A stretch of DNA of 28,254 bases. Source: Saprospiraceae bacterium. Its GTDB lineage: Bacteria > Bacteroidota > Bacteroidia > Chitinophagales > Saprospiraceae. Below, piece after piece: positions 7,340 to 16,631 of the stretch. The DNA lies in NCBI GenBank assembly GCA_013042795.1, contig JABDPK010000061.1, forward strand, positions 1-28,254. Direction: 5' to 3'. A model generated the notes under the pieces. The model saw only the letters and a list, made by a program, of their open reading frames with translations. It made no database searches and was not told where the DNA came from. A program made the translations under genes and the position numbers. Position 1 is the stretch's first letter; every line of letters starts with the position of its first letter.

Positions 7340-8188
7340 ATGAGTATCATACCTGAATCGAGTCCAGTACACAAACAATTACACCTGTTGGCCAGAGATG
7401 CCCGTATCGTTATCTTCTCGGGATTACCCGGGATCGGGAAGAGTCTTTATATCAATGAATTCTACAGCCTGGCTATCCAGGAGAAGAGGGAAGTCACCGT
7501 TATCCAGTGGGACGTTGCAAGGAAAGCGTTTGAAACAGAGAAGATCATGGAAAGATATCCCATGGGAGACGGGACGGTTCATAATGGCATGAAACTGCTG
7601 GCCGGGGCGTTTATCAGGGATAACATCCTGAAATGGTCTGAAGAAAGCCGTAAAGAGGATCTTTTGTTAATAGAAGCCCCTTTGGTTGGGCATCGGTTCA
7701 TAGAGGTAGCCGAACTTTCGGATGATCCTGAACTGGAAGAGATCCTGGCCGATGAATCCTGTAGTATCATTGTTCCCATACCTTCCAAAAAAGTAAGAAA
7801 GCTGATTGAAGAGGAGAGGGCACGACAGGTTGATGAAGATGCAAAAGTCTGGATGGGCGCCAAACCTTCCGTGATGATCATGTTGTGGAGAATGGTTTAT
7901 AATATAGCCCTTGAATTTGGTTATGATGCCCCTGCTGATGATAATCCGGAATATGATCCGGAAGTCATTGAATTTGTTTTCAGACAGATTTGCAAGCACA
8001 GGCATTTTGTGCCTTTGCATATCGATGAAGTGTTTACGGTGCCTGAACAGTCAGAATCTGAGTTACACAAACTCGAGAGTGTAGTTGCCAGCAAAGAAGA
8101 AGCAGAATCATATTTTGACACTGTTTCAGAGGCTTATCCCCATGATGAAATGATAGACCAACGCGTAGAAGCATGGTATCATCAATAA
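7340..8188 (+). CDS. Uncharacterised P-loop NTPase
   Basis: A 282-residue soluble protein that I do not recognise as a named family. The N-terminus carries a clear Walker A, GLPGIGKS (28-35), after a hydrophobic strand (RIVIFS). VIQWDVARKAFE follows (about 55-65), and a second hydrophobic strand ending in an acidic residue (LLLIEAP, about 108-114) could serve as Walker B. This layout is closer to small nucleotide or metabolite kinases and zeta-toxin-like P-loop proteins than to AAA+ machines, but no lid or specificity motif is assignable. The rest is acidic, and the C-terminus (about 235-282) is rich in Glu/Ser. It begins 12 bp after prfB and is probably co-transcribed, which hints at a housekeeping or translation-linked role without proving one. 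Confidence 0.8.
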   Translation: MSIIPESSPVHKQLHLLARDARIVIFSGLPGIGKSLYINEFYSLAIQEKREVTVIQWDVARKAFETEKIMERYPMGDGTVHNGMKLLAGAFIRDNILKWSEESRKEDLLLIEAPLVGHRFIEVAELSDDPELEEILADESCSIIVPIPSKKVRKLIEEERARQVDEDAKVWMGAKPSVMIMLWRMVYNIALEFGYDAPADDNPEYDPEVIEFVFRQICKHRHFVPLHIDEVFTVPEQSESELHKLESVVASKEEAESYFDTVSEAYPHDEMIDQRVEAWYHQ

Positions 8189-8246
8189 AAAACGACTTAA
8201 ACAAATTGAATAAGGTTTATTAATTTGACATGACTTAGTTAAGTAT

Positions 8247-9650
8247 ATGCTTGAAAATCACTCAAATGAAGACCAGAAAGTCTCCTTCAGAGATGTAAGG
8301 GATTACTTTGTCACGCTGGTCAGGGATTTTATCGATCTGAGCCAGGGTGTCGATAAATGGGGCACGATCCGCGAGATCAAATCCAACCAGTCCATGAGCG
8401 GAGCCAATGCGTGGATGTTGATGTGTAGTATAATCATTGTCTCTATAGGATTGAATATCAATTCACAGGCAGTAATCATTGGAGCAATGCTGATATCTCC
8501 TTTGATGTCTCCAATCCTTGGTATCGGTATGGCCGTAGGTATAAATGACAGGGACGCTTTATATAATGCTTTAATGCACTTTGGTGCTGCGATATTAATT
8601 GCAATCATCTTTTCGACGGCTTACTTTTTTATTACACCACTGGATGAATTTACTGAACAGATTGGTGCAAGGACAGCACCTACATTTCTTGATGTTTTGA
8701 TTGCATTGTTTGGAGGCGTAGCCGGTATTATTTCCATAGCAAGAAAAGATATCAGTACAACATTACCTGGTGTTGCTATTGCAACTGCATTGATGCCTCC
8801 CTTATGTGTCTGTGGTTATGGCATTGCGCATGGATCCTGGGAAATCGCATCCAGATCTTTCTACCTCTTTTTCCTGAACTCTGTATTTGTAGCGCTTGCA
8901 ACTTACCTGGTAGTTAGATACCTGAAATTTCCATACAAAAAGTATTCAACGCGTATAGAGAAGAGGAAGAATATTATCTATATGGCCATCTTTGTTCTTA
9001 TCATCATGATTCCGAGTTTTATCATATTCAAAGATGTTTTTGCTGAAGCCAGGGATTCAAGACAACTCCACAGATTTATAAATCAATACATCGGTGAACA
9101 TTATATATTCCTTGATGATCACGAATTGCTGACACTGGAAGATGGCTCAAGAAAGCTGATACTGAAAGTATATGGTGATTCTATCAATAACTCGAAGATT
9201 CCATACCTGGAAAGAGGCTTGGAAGAAATGCATCTGACAAATACAAGCATTGAAATTATTCCAACCTCGGAAATAAATCTTGAGAATATCAGGCAACTGG
9301 AATCAGAACTAACGGGTCTGGGCAACAGGATGAATGATCAGATCGTCAAATTGCAGTCTGAAAAAGAAGATCGGGAAAAACTGCTTGAAGAAATCCAGGA
9401 GAGAAGCAATATAGTCAAACTGGATTCAACGATGTTTAGCGATGTCAGTAAGGAGGTTAGAATTTTTCTTCCTGAGATCAAGGCTTTACGAATAGGCTAC
9501 TCCCTGTTTACCGATTTTCAAAACGGGCAGCAAGAATTACCTATCGTAATTGCAAGTTGGGAAGATCCGAATGAAGAAAAAAAGGAGCAATTGCGCACAT
9601 ACCTGAAAAATTCGTATAAACTGGATACCCTGGTTTTATTGATAGAATAA
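8247..9650 (+). CDS. DUF389-family inner-membrane protein
   Basis: A 467-residue integral membrane protein of the DUF389 (TIGR00341-like) family, function unknown. A short cytosolic N-terminus is followed by a hydrophobic core (about residues 55-260) with some five to six membrane spans. It holds the family blocks GAMLISPLMSPILGIGMAVG and LPGVAIATALMPPLCVCGYG, both Gly/Pro-rich as in a pore or channel-like core. The C-terminal 200 residues are soluble, with a predicted coiled coil near 345-400. ATG 8247 is chosen because the Asp/Arg-rich leader before the first span is complete. It lies 58 bp after the P-loop gene and converges on the arylsulfotransferase gene with only 17 bp between stops. 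Confidence 0.88.
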   Translation: MLENHSNEDQKVSFRDVRDYFVTLVRDFIDLSQGVDKWGTIREIKSNQSMSGANAWMLMCSIIIVSIGLNINSQAVIIGAMLISPLMSPILGIGMAVGINDRDALYNALMHFGAAILIAIIFSTAYFFITPLDEFTEQIGARTAPTFLDVLIALFGGVAGIISIARKDISTTLPGVAIATALMPPLCVCGYGIAHGSWEIASRSFYLFFLNSVFVALATYLVVRYLKFPYKKYSTRIEKRKNIIYMAIFVLIIMIPSFIIFKDVFAEARDSRQLHRFINQYIGEHYIFLDDHELLTLEDGSRKLILKVYGDSINNSKIPYLERGLEEMHLTNTSIEIIPTSEINLENIRQLESELTGLGNRMNDQIVKLQSEKEDREKLLEEIQERSNIVKLDSTMFSDVSKEVRIFLPEIKALRIGYSLFTDFQNGQQELPIVIASWEDPNEEKKEQLRTYLKNSYKLDTLVLLIE

Positions 9651-9667
9651 GATCAGAGGTGAAAGCG

Positions 9668-11452
9668 CTATTCCGGGTAAAGACTCAATCTTTCCACCCT
9701 GTGAAATACAATCCCCGGGGCATTTAACCTGGCTTCAAATACAACTTCTTTGGTATCGTAGTTGAGTTCGATGATCTTGCCGCCAAGAGTTCCATTACCA
9801 TTGTCTACCCAGGCTCCCGGTGAAAAAAGAATATTGTTTTTGTCGGGATGATGATCGACATCTGAGACGATGCGCGAAAAAGTATTTGTACCTCGTTCTT
9901 TGCCATATTGCCAGATTTGCCTGGCTGTCATATTTACTTCATCAATCTCGTATTCAACGGCACGACTGTATATTTCCCGGAAGTCATAATTCCGTCTGTC
10001 GCCATTATCAAACATAAAAAGGTTTCCGTTTGGATGGATAAAATGCGCATGTTGCATCCATGGGTATTCAAAGTCACCATGATTTTCAACGCCTTCAATA
10101 ATCTTTGCATCTGCAATAAGCTGACCTGATGCATCAACTGGAGTAAGTAAGTAGGGATTCAAGTCTTCACCGCGGCCATTGGTTTCCCATCCTCGTGGCG
10201 GACTTAATATCCATTTGACATTATTGTTGTAATCCAGTTTGAATATCCCCTGGAATCGTGAAGAAACAATGATTGTATTATCACGGGGATCCTCCTGGAC
10301 AGCATTGACATGAATCCAGTCTATGACACCCTGGAACTCATCTGTGCCTAATGATCTCCGGCTTTCATCCAGTGATTCCTTCAGATCCCAAACCGTTTTA
10401 ATATTACCTGAAAGTCGATCCAATTCCAGGATATGATCTTCAATCGCCCATAAATCATTTTCATGTTTGGATCCCCATTTCGTTGCTGTGACAAGGAAGT
10501 CACCATTTTCTTTTTCCTGGATATTATGATGAAATTCATAACCGGGAATGTCCCATTGATTGATTATCTGACCGGTCATATCTGCTTCATACAGATTTTG
10601 TGAAGGCCAGTTTCCGAAGTACCAGTTCCCATTTCTAAGGCGTTCCATGCCTACATCAAAATTCAGCCAGGAAAGGTCTGGGTGGTTGGTATAGTCCAAT
10701 AGCCATCGGACTTCACCATCGTTGTCAAACATAAAGGCGACCGTCGGATTTCCTTTTGACCGGTATGAAACGAGGTGCATGCCGAGTGTCATTTTATCCT
10801 CCTTTACAACATCTATGATTATTTCCGGTAAATAATCCGGGGGATCACCAACAGGTACTTCGTAGATATCGGAATATACAATAGTTCCATCTATGACATA
10901 TTGGAAAGTAAGCGTATTCATATGGCTAAAGAATAAGCCAAGTACAGGATATTCCCGGAATCCACCGGGATGGCTGAATGTTTTTATAAATTCTCCTTTT
11001 TCAGGATCCTTGTGTTCAATGATAATTTTTAAAAGGCCTGCTTTATCCGTTTGTAATTCAATCAAACCTGACAATGGCGTATGCTTATATGGATTATATG
11101 TGAAATCCAGTTCCAACAAACTGCCATAAGTCAAAGTAAGAACAGACCCTTCATTAAAAGTAATGGTCAATTGGCTGGTTGCTGGATTTTCTGAATAGTC
11201 ATCAATACATTTATCAGGCAAAGCGACAATTTCATTCGTATTAAGATAAAATACAAAACAATCATCCTGTATCTCATATCGACTGACATAATTCCTGTCA
11301 TTACTCAATGTCTCAAAGTATTGAAATGCTTTAGCGACTTCATTACAATCAGTCATTATAAAATCAAGCTCTTTTTCTTTACTGCAGGAGGAAAACAATA
11401 TGAAGCTTGAAGCCAAAAGAAGGAATAAGAATCTATGTATACTTTGTATCAT
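9668..11452 (-). CDS. Arylsulfotransferase (ASST)-type lipoprotein
   Basis: A 594-residue exported protein. The N-terminus has a signal segment ending SFILFSSC (lipid Cys at 23). Residues about 30-210 form a Bacteroidota-type accessory region, and about 220-590 match the six-bladed propeller of PAPS-independent arylsulfate sulfotransferases, which move sulfate between phenols through a sulfohistidine. Candidate active-site residues fall in the expected order: H308/H309 (GYEFHHNIQEKENGDFLVTA), H381 (DWIHVNAV), R399 (IIVSSRF) and H468/H470 (QHAHFIHPNGNLFMFDNGD). Enterobacterial ASST needs a disulfide made by DsbL; no Dsb partner is nearby. It lies 37 bp behind the serine hydrolase gene, same strand, probably the same transcript. 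The substrate is unknown. Confidence 0.82.
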   Translation of the reverse strand: MIQSIHRFLFLLLASSFILFSSCSKEKELDFIMTDCNEVAKAFQYFETLSNDRNYVSRYEIQDDCFVFYLNTNEIVALPDKCIDDYSENPATSQLTITFNEGSVLTLTYGSLLELDFTYNPYKHTPLSGLIELQTDKAGLLKIIIEHKDPEKGEFIKTFSHPGGFREYPVLGLFFSHMNTLTFQYVIDGTIVYSDIYEVPVGDPPDYLPEIIIDVVKEDKMTLGMHLVSYRSKGNPTVAFMFDNDGEVRWLLDYTNHPDLSWLNFDVGMERLRNGNWYFGNWPSQNLYEADMTGQIINQWDIPGYEFHHNIQEKENGDFLVTATKWGSKHENDLWAIEDHILELDRLSGNIKTVWDLKESLDESRRSLGTDEFQGVIDWIHVNAVQEDPRDNTIIVSSRFQGIFKLDYNNNVKWILSPPRGWETNGRGEDLNPYLLTPVDASGQLIADAKIIEGVENHGDFEYPWMQHAHFIHPNGNLFMFDNGDRRNYDFREIYSRAVEYEIDEVNMTARQIWQYGKERGTNTFSRIVSDVDHHPDKNNILFSPGAWVDNGNGTLGGKIIELNYDTKEVVFEARLNAPGIVFHRVERLSLYPE

Positions 11453-11489
11453 CCCAATGAAAGTACTTGTTTTAGAAATTGGTCCATGA

Positions 11490-12857
11490 TCAAAAGTTAT
11501 TGTTTGTCGGGAATGCCTTTAATAATTCAGCTAATATCGGGTTGAAGTCAAATTCTTCATCATTGCTCAACCCCATTCTTACAATCACGAGATCCTTTGA
11601 CGGAATAATACAAACATACTGGCCCTGGTATCCACTAAAATAAAAAAGGTCTTCAGGCGCATCCCTGAATGAATTATGATCTGTATTCAACCAGATCTGT
11701 GCACCATAAATACCGTTTTCACATGCTGGCGCCGGGCTTATTGAGTAATCTATATAGTCTTCATCCAGTATCTCCATGTCCTTCCACAAACCCTTATTTA
11801 GATATAGGATTCCCAGTTTAGCCCAGTCCCTGAGTGTGGCGTAACCAAAACTGGATAGAATATAATTACCGGATTCATCACATTCCAGCTGCGCCGAATC
11901 CATCCCGATTTTATTAAACAGTTCAAGGTAGGGGAAGGCCTGGTACTGGATCAATTGTTCAAATTGATTCCTGATGATACCACTAAGAAGATTTGTTGTG
12001 CCACTTGAATATTCCCAGTAAGAGCCTGGATCATATTCAAGCTCAAGTTCAGATACATACTTTACAGCATCTTCTTCCAGGAATAATGTTTTTGTGGCAT
12101 CTGAAATCGAACTGTATTCTTCTTCCCAGCTAATACCACTTGACATTCCAAGTAAATTATCGAGGGTAATATTTTTTCGATCATCTTTTTTCCAGGTATC
12201 AAAAAGTTGATTGTCTTCCAATCTCAATTTCCCTTGCTTCACAAGGATTCCGATCAAAGCATTGGTAATGCTTTTTGTCATAGACCAGCCCAGGATAGGG
12301 GTGTTTTTGTCGAATCCTTTTGAATATTGTTCCATGACCAGGCTGTCTTTATGTACCACAAGCAAGGCCCTTGTTTTTTTCTTCCATTCGCCCTCTTTGT
12401 CGAATGCCATATTAAATCCTTTCTCCAATTGATTGAAACCTACCCCGGTGAGGCTGTGTTTGACTTCGGATTTGCCGTAAGGCCATGGAAGACTATCGCT
12501 TAAATATTTTGCTGTAGGTCTTTCAGTAATAAACCTGATACCATAATCATCTTTCCCATGAATAATACTACAGCCCAATCCTTCTTTGTATTGGGCTTTG
12601 GCTTTAAATAATCCAAAGAAACTGCTTACGACTTTTTTTCTCTTTGAATCATTTCTGAGTTTCAGAATATTTAACGGAAAAAAGGAAAGGTCCTGTTCTT
12701 TGACAGAAGAAAGGGGACGTTTTGAGATATAGATACAAGAACATGATTTCTTAGCCGCATATGCATTGGCTACTCTGAGTTGGGGCCCTAGTAGTAGTAT
12801 GCCGATAAGCAACAGAATAATTAATGCAATCAAGACATACAGAAATTTGCGGGCCAT
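11490..12857 (-). CDS. Membrane-anchored serine hydrolase of the beta-lactamase (class C/PBP4*) family
   Basis: A 455-residue protein from ATG 12857. An upstream in-frame start at 12968 would run inside the amidotransferase gene and lacks export features, whereas MARKFLYVLIALIILLLIG gives a proper N-terminal membrane anchor. The penicillin-binding fold is marked by the SxxK motif SMTK (S192, K195), a YSSG tyrosine motif (Y283) and the SSGISWEE block. A typical HxG triad motif near the C-terminus is not obvious; FSGYQGQYV lies at the equivalent place. Likely a periplasmic esterase, peptidase or D-amino-acid amidase; true beta-lactamase activity is not implied. It starts 17 bp after the amidotransferase stop. 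Confidence 0.85.
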   Translation of the reverse strand: MARKFLYVLIALIILLLIGILLLGPQLRVANAYAAKKSCSCIYISKRPLSSVKEQDLSFFPLNILKLRNDSKRKKVVSSFFGLFKAKAQYKEGLGCSIIHGKDDYGIRFITERPTAKYLSDSLPWPYGKSEVKHSLTGVGFNQLEKGFNMAFDKEGEWKKKTRALLVVHKDSLVMEQYSKGFDKNTPILGWSMTKSITNALIGILVKQGKLRLEDNQLFDTWKKDDRKNITLDNLLGMSSGISWEEEYSSISDATKTLFLEEDAVKYVSELELEYDPGSYWEYSSGTTNLLSGIIRNQFEQLIQYQAFPYLELFNKIGMDSAQLECDESGNYILSSFGYATLRDWAKLGILYLNKGLWKDMEILDEDYIDYSISPAPACENGIYGAQIWLNTDHNSFRDAPEDLFYFSGYQGQYVCIIPSKDLVIVRMGLSNDEEFDFNPILAELLKAFPTNNNF

Positions 12858-12874
12858 TAAATTCAGATTTGAAA

Positions 12875-13447
12875 TCAAAGATTCAGAAAATTTCTGATAA
12901 TCTTTTCTCCATCCGGCGTCATAAATGATTCCGGGTGAAACTGCACACCGAAAACAGGGTAGTGCCAATGCCTGAGACTCATCACTTCTCCATCACTATC
13001 TGTACTATCGAAAATTAATTCAGGATTCTGTTGGTTTTCTTCGACGACCCAGCTATGATACCGCCCTGCTTTAAAACCATCCTGAATCCCTTTAAATAAC
13101 GGAGACCCGCCATTGACTGAAATTATATTGGTTTCAATACCATGGAAAACGCGATCAAGTTGCCTGAGTTTGCATCCGAATAATTCTGCAATGGCCTGCA
13201 TGCCAAGGCATATTCCAAGGATCTTTTTTTCGGAATAATATTTCTCCAGGCATGCCATCAGCTTGCCTGATTGATCAGGTAATCCAGGGCCGGGAGAAAT
13301 CATTAGATAATCGCAATTATCCAGAACATCACTATCCAAAAGGTCGTTCTTCATAATGACAGGTTCTGAATGATTGACTTCCTCAACCAGTTGTAGCAGA
13401 TTGTAGGTGAAAGAGTCGTAATTGTCTATTATAACTATCTTTTTCAA
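12875..13447 (-). CDS. Class-I glutamine amidotransferase, PabA/TrpG type
   Basis: A 190-residue amidotransferase subunit that supplies ammonia from glutamine to aminodeoxychorismate synthase (folate) or anthranilate synthase (tryptophan). It has the opening IIDNYDSFTYNL, the oxyanion loop SPGPGLP, the nucleophile elbow GICLGMQ (C80) and FGVQFHPES with H171/E173, so the triad is complete. PabA and TrpG cannot be told apart here, and one protein often serves both. No pabB or trpE partner is in the window. It sits 2 bp downstream of the AsmA-family gene and 17 bp upstream of the serine hydrolase gene, an unusual place for a chorismate-pathway enzyme. Confidence 0.93.
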   Translation of the reverse strand: MKKIVIIDNYDSFTYNLLQLVEEVNHSEPVIMKNDLLDSDVLDNCDYLMISPGPGLPDQSGKLMACLEKYYSEKKILGICLGMQAIAELFGCKLRQLDRVFHGIETNIISVNGGSPLFKGIQDGFKAGRYHSWVVEENQQNPELIFDSTDSDGEVMSLRHWHYPVFGVQFHPESFMTPDGEKIIRNFLNL

Positions 13448-13449
13448 AA

Positions 13450-16400
13450 TCAGTTTCCTTCTTTTTTCTTCTTTTTAAACGGATTCCAGTCTTTGATTTT
13501 GGATTTTATGGAATCGATTTCACCTTGAGCTTTTTTACCAAATATATCTTCTACTTCCTTACCAACTTTTTTAGAGAGGCTATCAATTGCTTTCTGTTGA
13601 CTGGAATCAATTTTTGTCTTTGCATCTTTAACAACCTTATCCTTTATAACCTGCTTCATCGAATCCAGTTTTTTATCAGCTTTGGACTGAAGTGAATCCA
13701 TTTTTTCTTTTGCAGCTTTACCTATGGTATCTTTGATTTCTTCTGTTTTAGATTCAAGTTTTTCAGCGGTCTCATCTTTTAATTCATCGACTCTTGTCCT
13801 GATTTCATCCCTGACCAATTCATCAATAGATTCTCCCCCTGAACCTGTAGGAATGATTGATACTTTAGGACTTTTTATGTTTCCTGTAATATAAATATCA
13901 AAATATATATTATCCCCTAGGTCGATTTCAACACCCCTGCTTTTTGCTTCTTTCTCTATCCTGTCCAGGCTGCTATCCAGTTCTGCTCCGACTTTTCCTT
14001 TTTCGAGTCTTTCGCGGGGAATGATGGCTTTTATGGTATAATCTATATTCTGATCCAGTGCATGTGATCCCGCTACCTTGAATGACATATCTTCTACCTT
14101 ATAATCATGCTCCTTGATATGCACCACACCATCTGTGACCTCGAACCAGTTTTTCGAATCCCTGATATCCCATTCCTTTAGTTTGTCTACTCCAATTGAT
14201 GCTGCCAGCATTTCCAGTGGCCTGAATCCTTTTATTTTTCCCTGAACTGTTTCCATATATCCGGAGGCTGAGATGTTATATAGATCCGGTAAAAGATCCT
14301 CTCCCAGAGGGCCGGAGATTACAAGAGTAGAATTGAAAATACCATCAATATATTCTGCAATAGGAGCAAGAGCTTTGAAAGTTCCGGAATGCTGAAACAT
14401 TTCTTCAAATTTCAAATCTGACATATTGTACCTGAAATTAAACAATGGATTATCCTTCTCTCTGGGGTCATAACTACCATCAAAAGCAACATTTCCCTTG
14501 AAAAGCCTGGTATGACCATCAGTCAGGCTAGCCAATCCTTCCCTGATTTCAATACTGGCTGACGTATTGTTGAGCGTTAATTGATTGTATTGAATATTAT
14601 TTACTTCAGAATGAATTTCCAGATTGATGTCCTCAGGTATTTGTATAACGGAGGTTGAGGCTTCACCAGATGATTCATCCAGGTACTTGTTGAAGTTAAT
14701 TTTATCGGCATCAATAACCACCTTTCCGGATAATCCCTGTTCTCCCATATAATAATTATCCAATTCCCCTTTGAAAGAGATATTAGATTCATCCATGGAG
14801 ATTGAAGAAGGATCAACAATCAAGTGATTTTGCTTGGTGCCTATATTCAATTCAAGGTTTTGGAGGTCATAATCTTCATATAGTATTTTATCTGCTTTGT
14901 AGTTTATGTCAAAGTCGACAGGAATAATAATTTCGTCATTGACCTGGTTGCTTGAGTTGTCATTTTGCTGAGTCAATGCGTTCAGGTTGAGAAGTCTTGA
15001 ATTTGCATTGAGAGATATATATGGTTTTGAATTGGAAAAGATCAGGTTTAATGGATCTCTGAGCTCGAATGCACCGCTGAAATCCGATCCGGAATATTTT
15101 GCATCAGAGAAAAGGGCTTTAAGCATTTCAGGTGAGAAAGAGGCATTGACCTTATCTATACTTATTGTCTGGTCTTCTTCATCTACCATTTCAAAATCAT
15201 TCATACTGAAGTCACCGGCCAGCCTGAGATTTTCATATAATTTATCTTCTATATCGGATTTTTTTCCTTGAAAACTCAGATCACTTTTAATCATTCCTTT
15301 CAAGGATCTAAATTGATCCAACTGGAGAAAATCTTTGAGTGTTTCAAGATCAGTTTCTCCTATCATACTTAGATCGTAACCCGTATTTCCAAAAAGTTGA
15401 GTCAGAAGCAGTGTCCCATTCATTGGTTTGTTATCAACACTAAAAGCAAAAGCTGGCATATCTATTACCATATCACTCCAATTGCCCTCAGAAGCGATCA
15501 CAGAGGCTTTAAGGTTAATGTTTTCAAGTTTTGCATCTTCCTTTTCCGAGCTCATCTTTCCTTCACTGATGATTCCTTCTACTTTTATCGCAGGGAATAT
15601 TCCACGGGTGCTATTGTATTGTCCTTTGACAATACCTTCTATACTGCCAATCCCTGAAGACTCAATGTTATTATATGCTTCCGAATAAATATGAGGAATG
15701 ATGGAAATGACGTCGGCAACCTGGTTGCCAGGCGCATTTAAAGCAAGGTTTAAATCATAGAATTCTGGGCCGAGGGTGATTACGCCTGTTAAACTGAATG
15801 CCAGGTTATTCAGATTTATAGAATTATCGCCAATGGTATACATGTTTTTGTCAAGATCAACTAAAATGTCTGCCGTGCCATTTAGCTTAGCTTTGTAGAG
15901 ATAGTTGATGTCATTGTAAGCAATAGTAAATTCTTCAATATTGGTGACTGTGGATAAATCAAAAATGATATCATCAAAGTTTCCTTTGCCCTGGTGGTCC
16001 AATCCATTGATATTCAACTTTGTTTTTGAAGTCTCATCTGTATAGTTCAATGTGCAATTCATTAAGGAATAGGCATTGATATTTCCACTGATTGATTCTT
16101 CTTTGGCATTGCCTGTTGTTTTCCAAATATCATAATTCCTGTGTCCGCTTTCATTGACCAAAAGGTCAAGCTGAGCGTCTTTAACTATTATTTCATGAAT
16201 TACAATGCCCTGGTCCGGGCGGATCATAGATTTCCAGTCTGTCGTCAATTCAAACAGACCTGCATTAAGCAATTGAATGGAATCAAATGTTTCAATACCG
16301 TGAAGCTGAAGATTTTGGAAACCCAGGTTTATCAATGGGAAGTCTTTAAAAACAGATAGGTGTACTTCATTAAATTCTATATCTGCATTTATATAGGCTT

Positions 16401-16521
16401 CCATCTTTTCCTTTGCCGCATCGATAAACTTGTCTTTGAAGACAAAGGGGAGTAACAGTAAGGCGATGATCAAACCACCCAGAATCCAAAGTGTATACCT
16501 GATAATTTTTTTCATTGTCAT
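13450..16521 (-). CDS. AsmA-family protein with long charged helical C-terminal tail
   Basis: A 1023-residue envelope protein. One N-terminal membrane span (about 8-28, LWILGGLIIALLLLPFVF) is followed by the AsmA opening (ADIEFNEVHLSVFKDFPLINLGFQNLQL in overlapping short blocks). A long beta-rich body to about 900 carries an AsmA C-terminal-like region (ALAPIAEYIDGIFNSTLVIS and following). AsmA/TamB/YhdP relatives are bridge-like proteins implicated in lipid transport between inner and outer membrane, so a similar role is inferred. The last ~110 residues (coded by about 13450-13810) are Lys/Asp/Glu/Ser-rich, predicted helical, with repeated DSL/DSM/DSI steps. An ATG six bases downstream (16515) is an equally plausible start. 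It heads the run AsmA-amidotransferase-hydrolase-ASST. Confidence 0.87.
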   Translation of the reverse strand: MTMKKIIRYTLWILGGLIIALLLLPFVFKDKFIDAAKEKMEAYINADIEFNEVHLSVFKDFPLINLGFQNLQLHGIETFDSIQLLNAGLFELTTDWKSMIRPDQGIVIHEIIVKDAQLDLLVNESGHRNYDIWKTTGNAKEESISGNINAYSLMNCTLNYTDETSKTKLNINGLDHQGKGNFDDIIFDLSTVTNIEEFTIAYNDINYLYKAKLNGTADILVDLDKNMYTIGDNSINLNNLAFSLTGVITLGPEFYDLNLALNAPGNQVADVISIIPHIYSEAYNNIESSGIGSIEGIVKGQYNSTRGIFPAIKVEGIISEGKMSSEKEDAKLENINLKASVIASEGNWSDMVIDMPAFAFSVDNKPMNGTLLLTQLFGNTGYDLSMIGETDLETLKDFLQLDQFRSLKGMIKSDLSFQGKKSDIEDKLYENLRLAGDFSMNDFEMVDEEDQTISIDKVNASFSPEMLKALFSDAKYSGSDFSGAFELRDPLNLIFSNSKPYISLNANSRLLNLNALTQQNDNSSNQVNDEIIIPVDFDINYKADKILYEDYDLQNLELNIGTKQNHLIVDPSSISMDESNISFKGELDNYYMGEQGLSGKVVIDADKINFNKYLDESSGEASTSVIQIPEDINLEIHSEVNNIQYNQLTLNNTSASIEIREGLASLTDGHTRLFKGNVAFDGSYDPREKDNPLFNFRYNMSDLKFEEMFQHSGTFKALAPIAEYIDGIFNSTLVISGPLGEDLLPDLYNISASGYMETVQGKIKGFRPLEMLAASIGVDKLKEWDIRDSKNWFEVTDGVVHIKEHDYKVEDMSFKVAGSHALDQNIDYTIKAIIPRERLEKGKVGAELDSSLDRIEKEAKSRGVEIDLGDNIYFDIYITGNIKSPKVSIIPTGSGGESIDELVRDEIRTRVDELKDETAEKLESKTEEIKDTIGKAAKEKMDSLQSKADKKLDSMKQVIKDKVVKDAKTKIDSSQQKAIDSLSKKVGKEVEDIFGKKAQGEIDSIKSKIKDWNPFKKKKKEGN

Positions 16522-16557
16522 ATTGTAATGAGAAGAACGAAAAAATCATGAAAAAAG

Positions 16558-16589
16558 ATTCATGACGTGATAGAATTTCACCCATGAAT
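16558..16589. repeat. Interrupted hairpin in a divergent promoter region
   Basis: ATTCATG (16558-16564) pairs with CATGAAT (16583-16589), and GTGA (16567-16570) pairs with TCAC (16578-16581), around a 7-nt loop: 11 base pairs with a small AC/C internal loop. It lies in the 110 bp between the divergently transcribed AsmA gene and the ABC ATPase gene, where no terminator is needed, so it could be an operator or a leader structure. Function unproven. Confidence 0.4.
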
Positions 16590-16631
16590 TAACATTTAGT
16601 GGAATTCCCTTAGACCCCGATCAGTGTTTCC

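Noticed and set aside
11490..12857. True beta-lactamase (antibiotic resistance) call for the serine hydrolase
   Set aside because: SxxK and a Tyr motif define the fold, but the family is dominated by esterases and peptidases and the third motif is unclear.
12858..12968. 37-residue N-terminal extension of the serine hydrolase
   Set aside because: It overlaps the end of the amidotransferase gene in another frame, and the ATG at 12857 directly precedes a membrane anchor.
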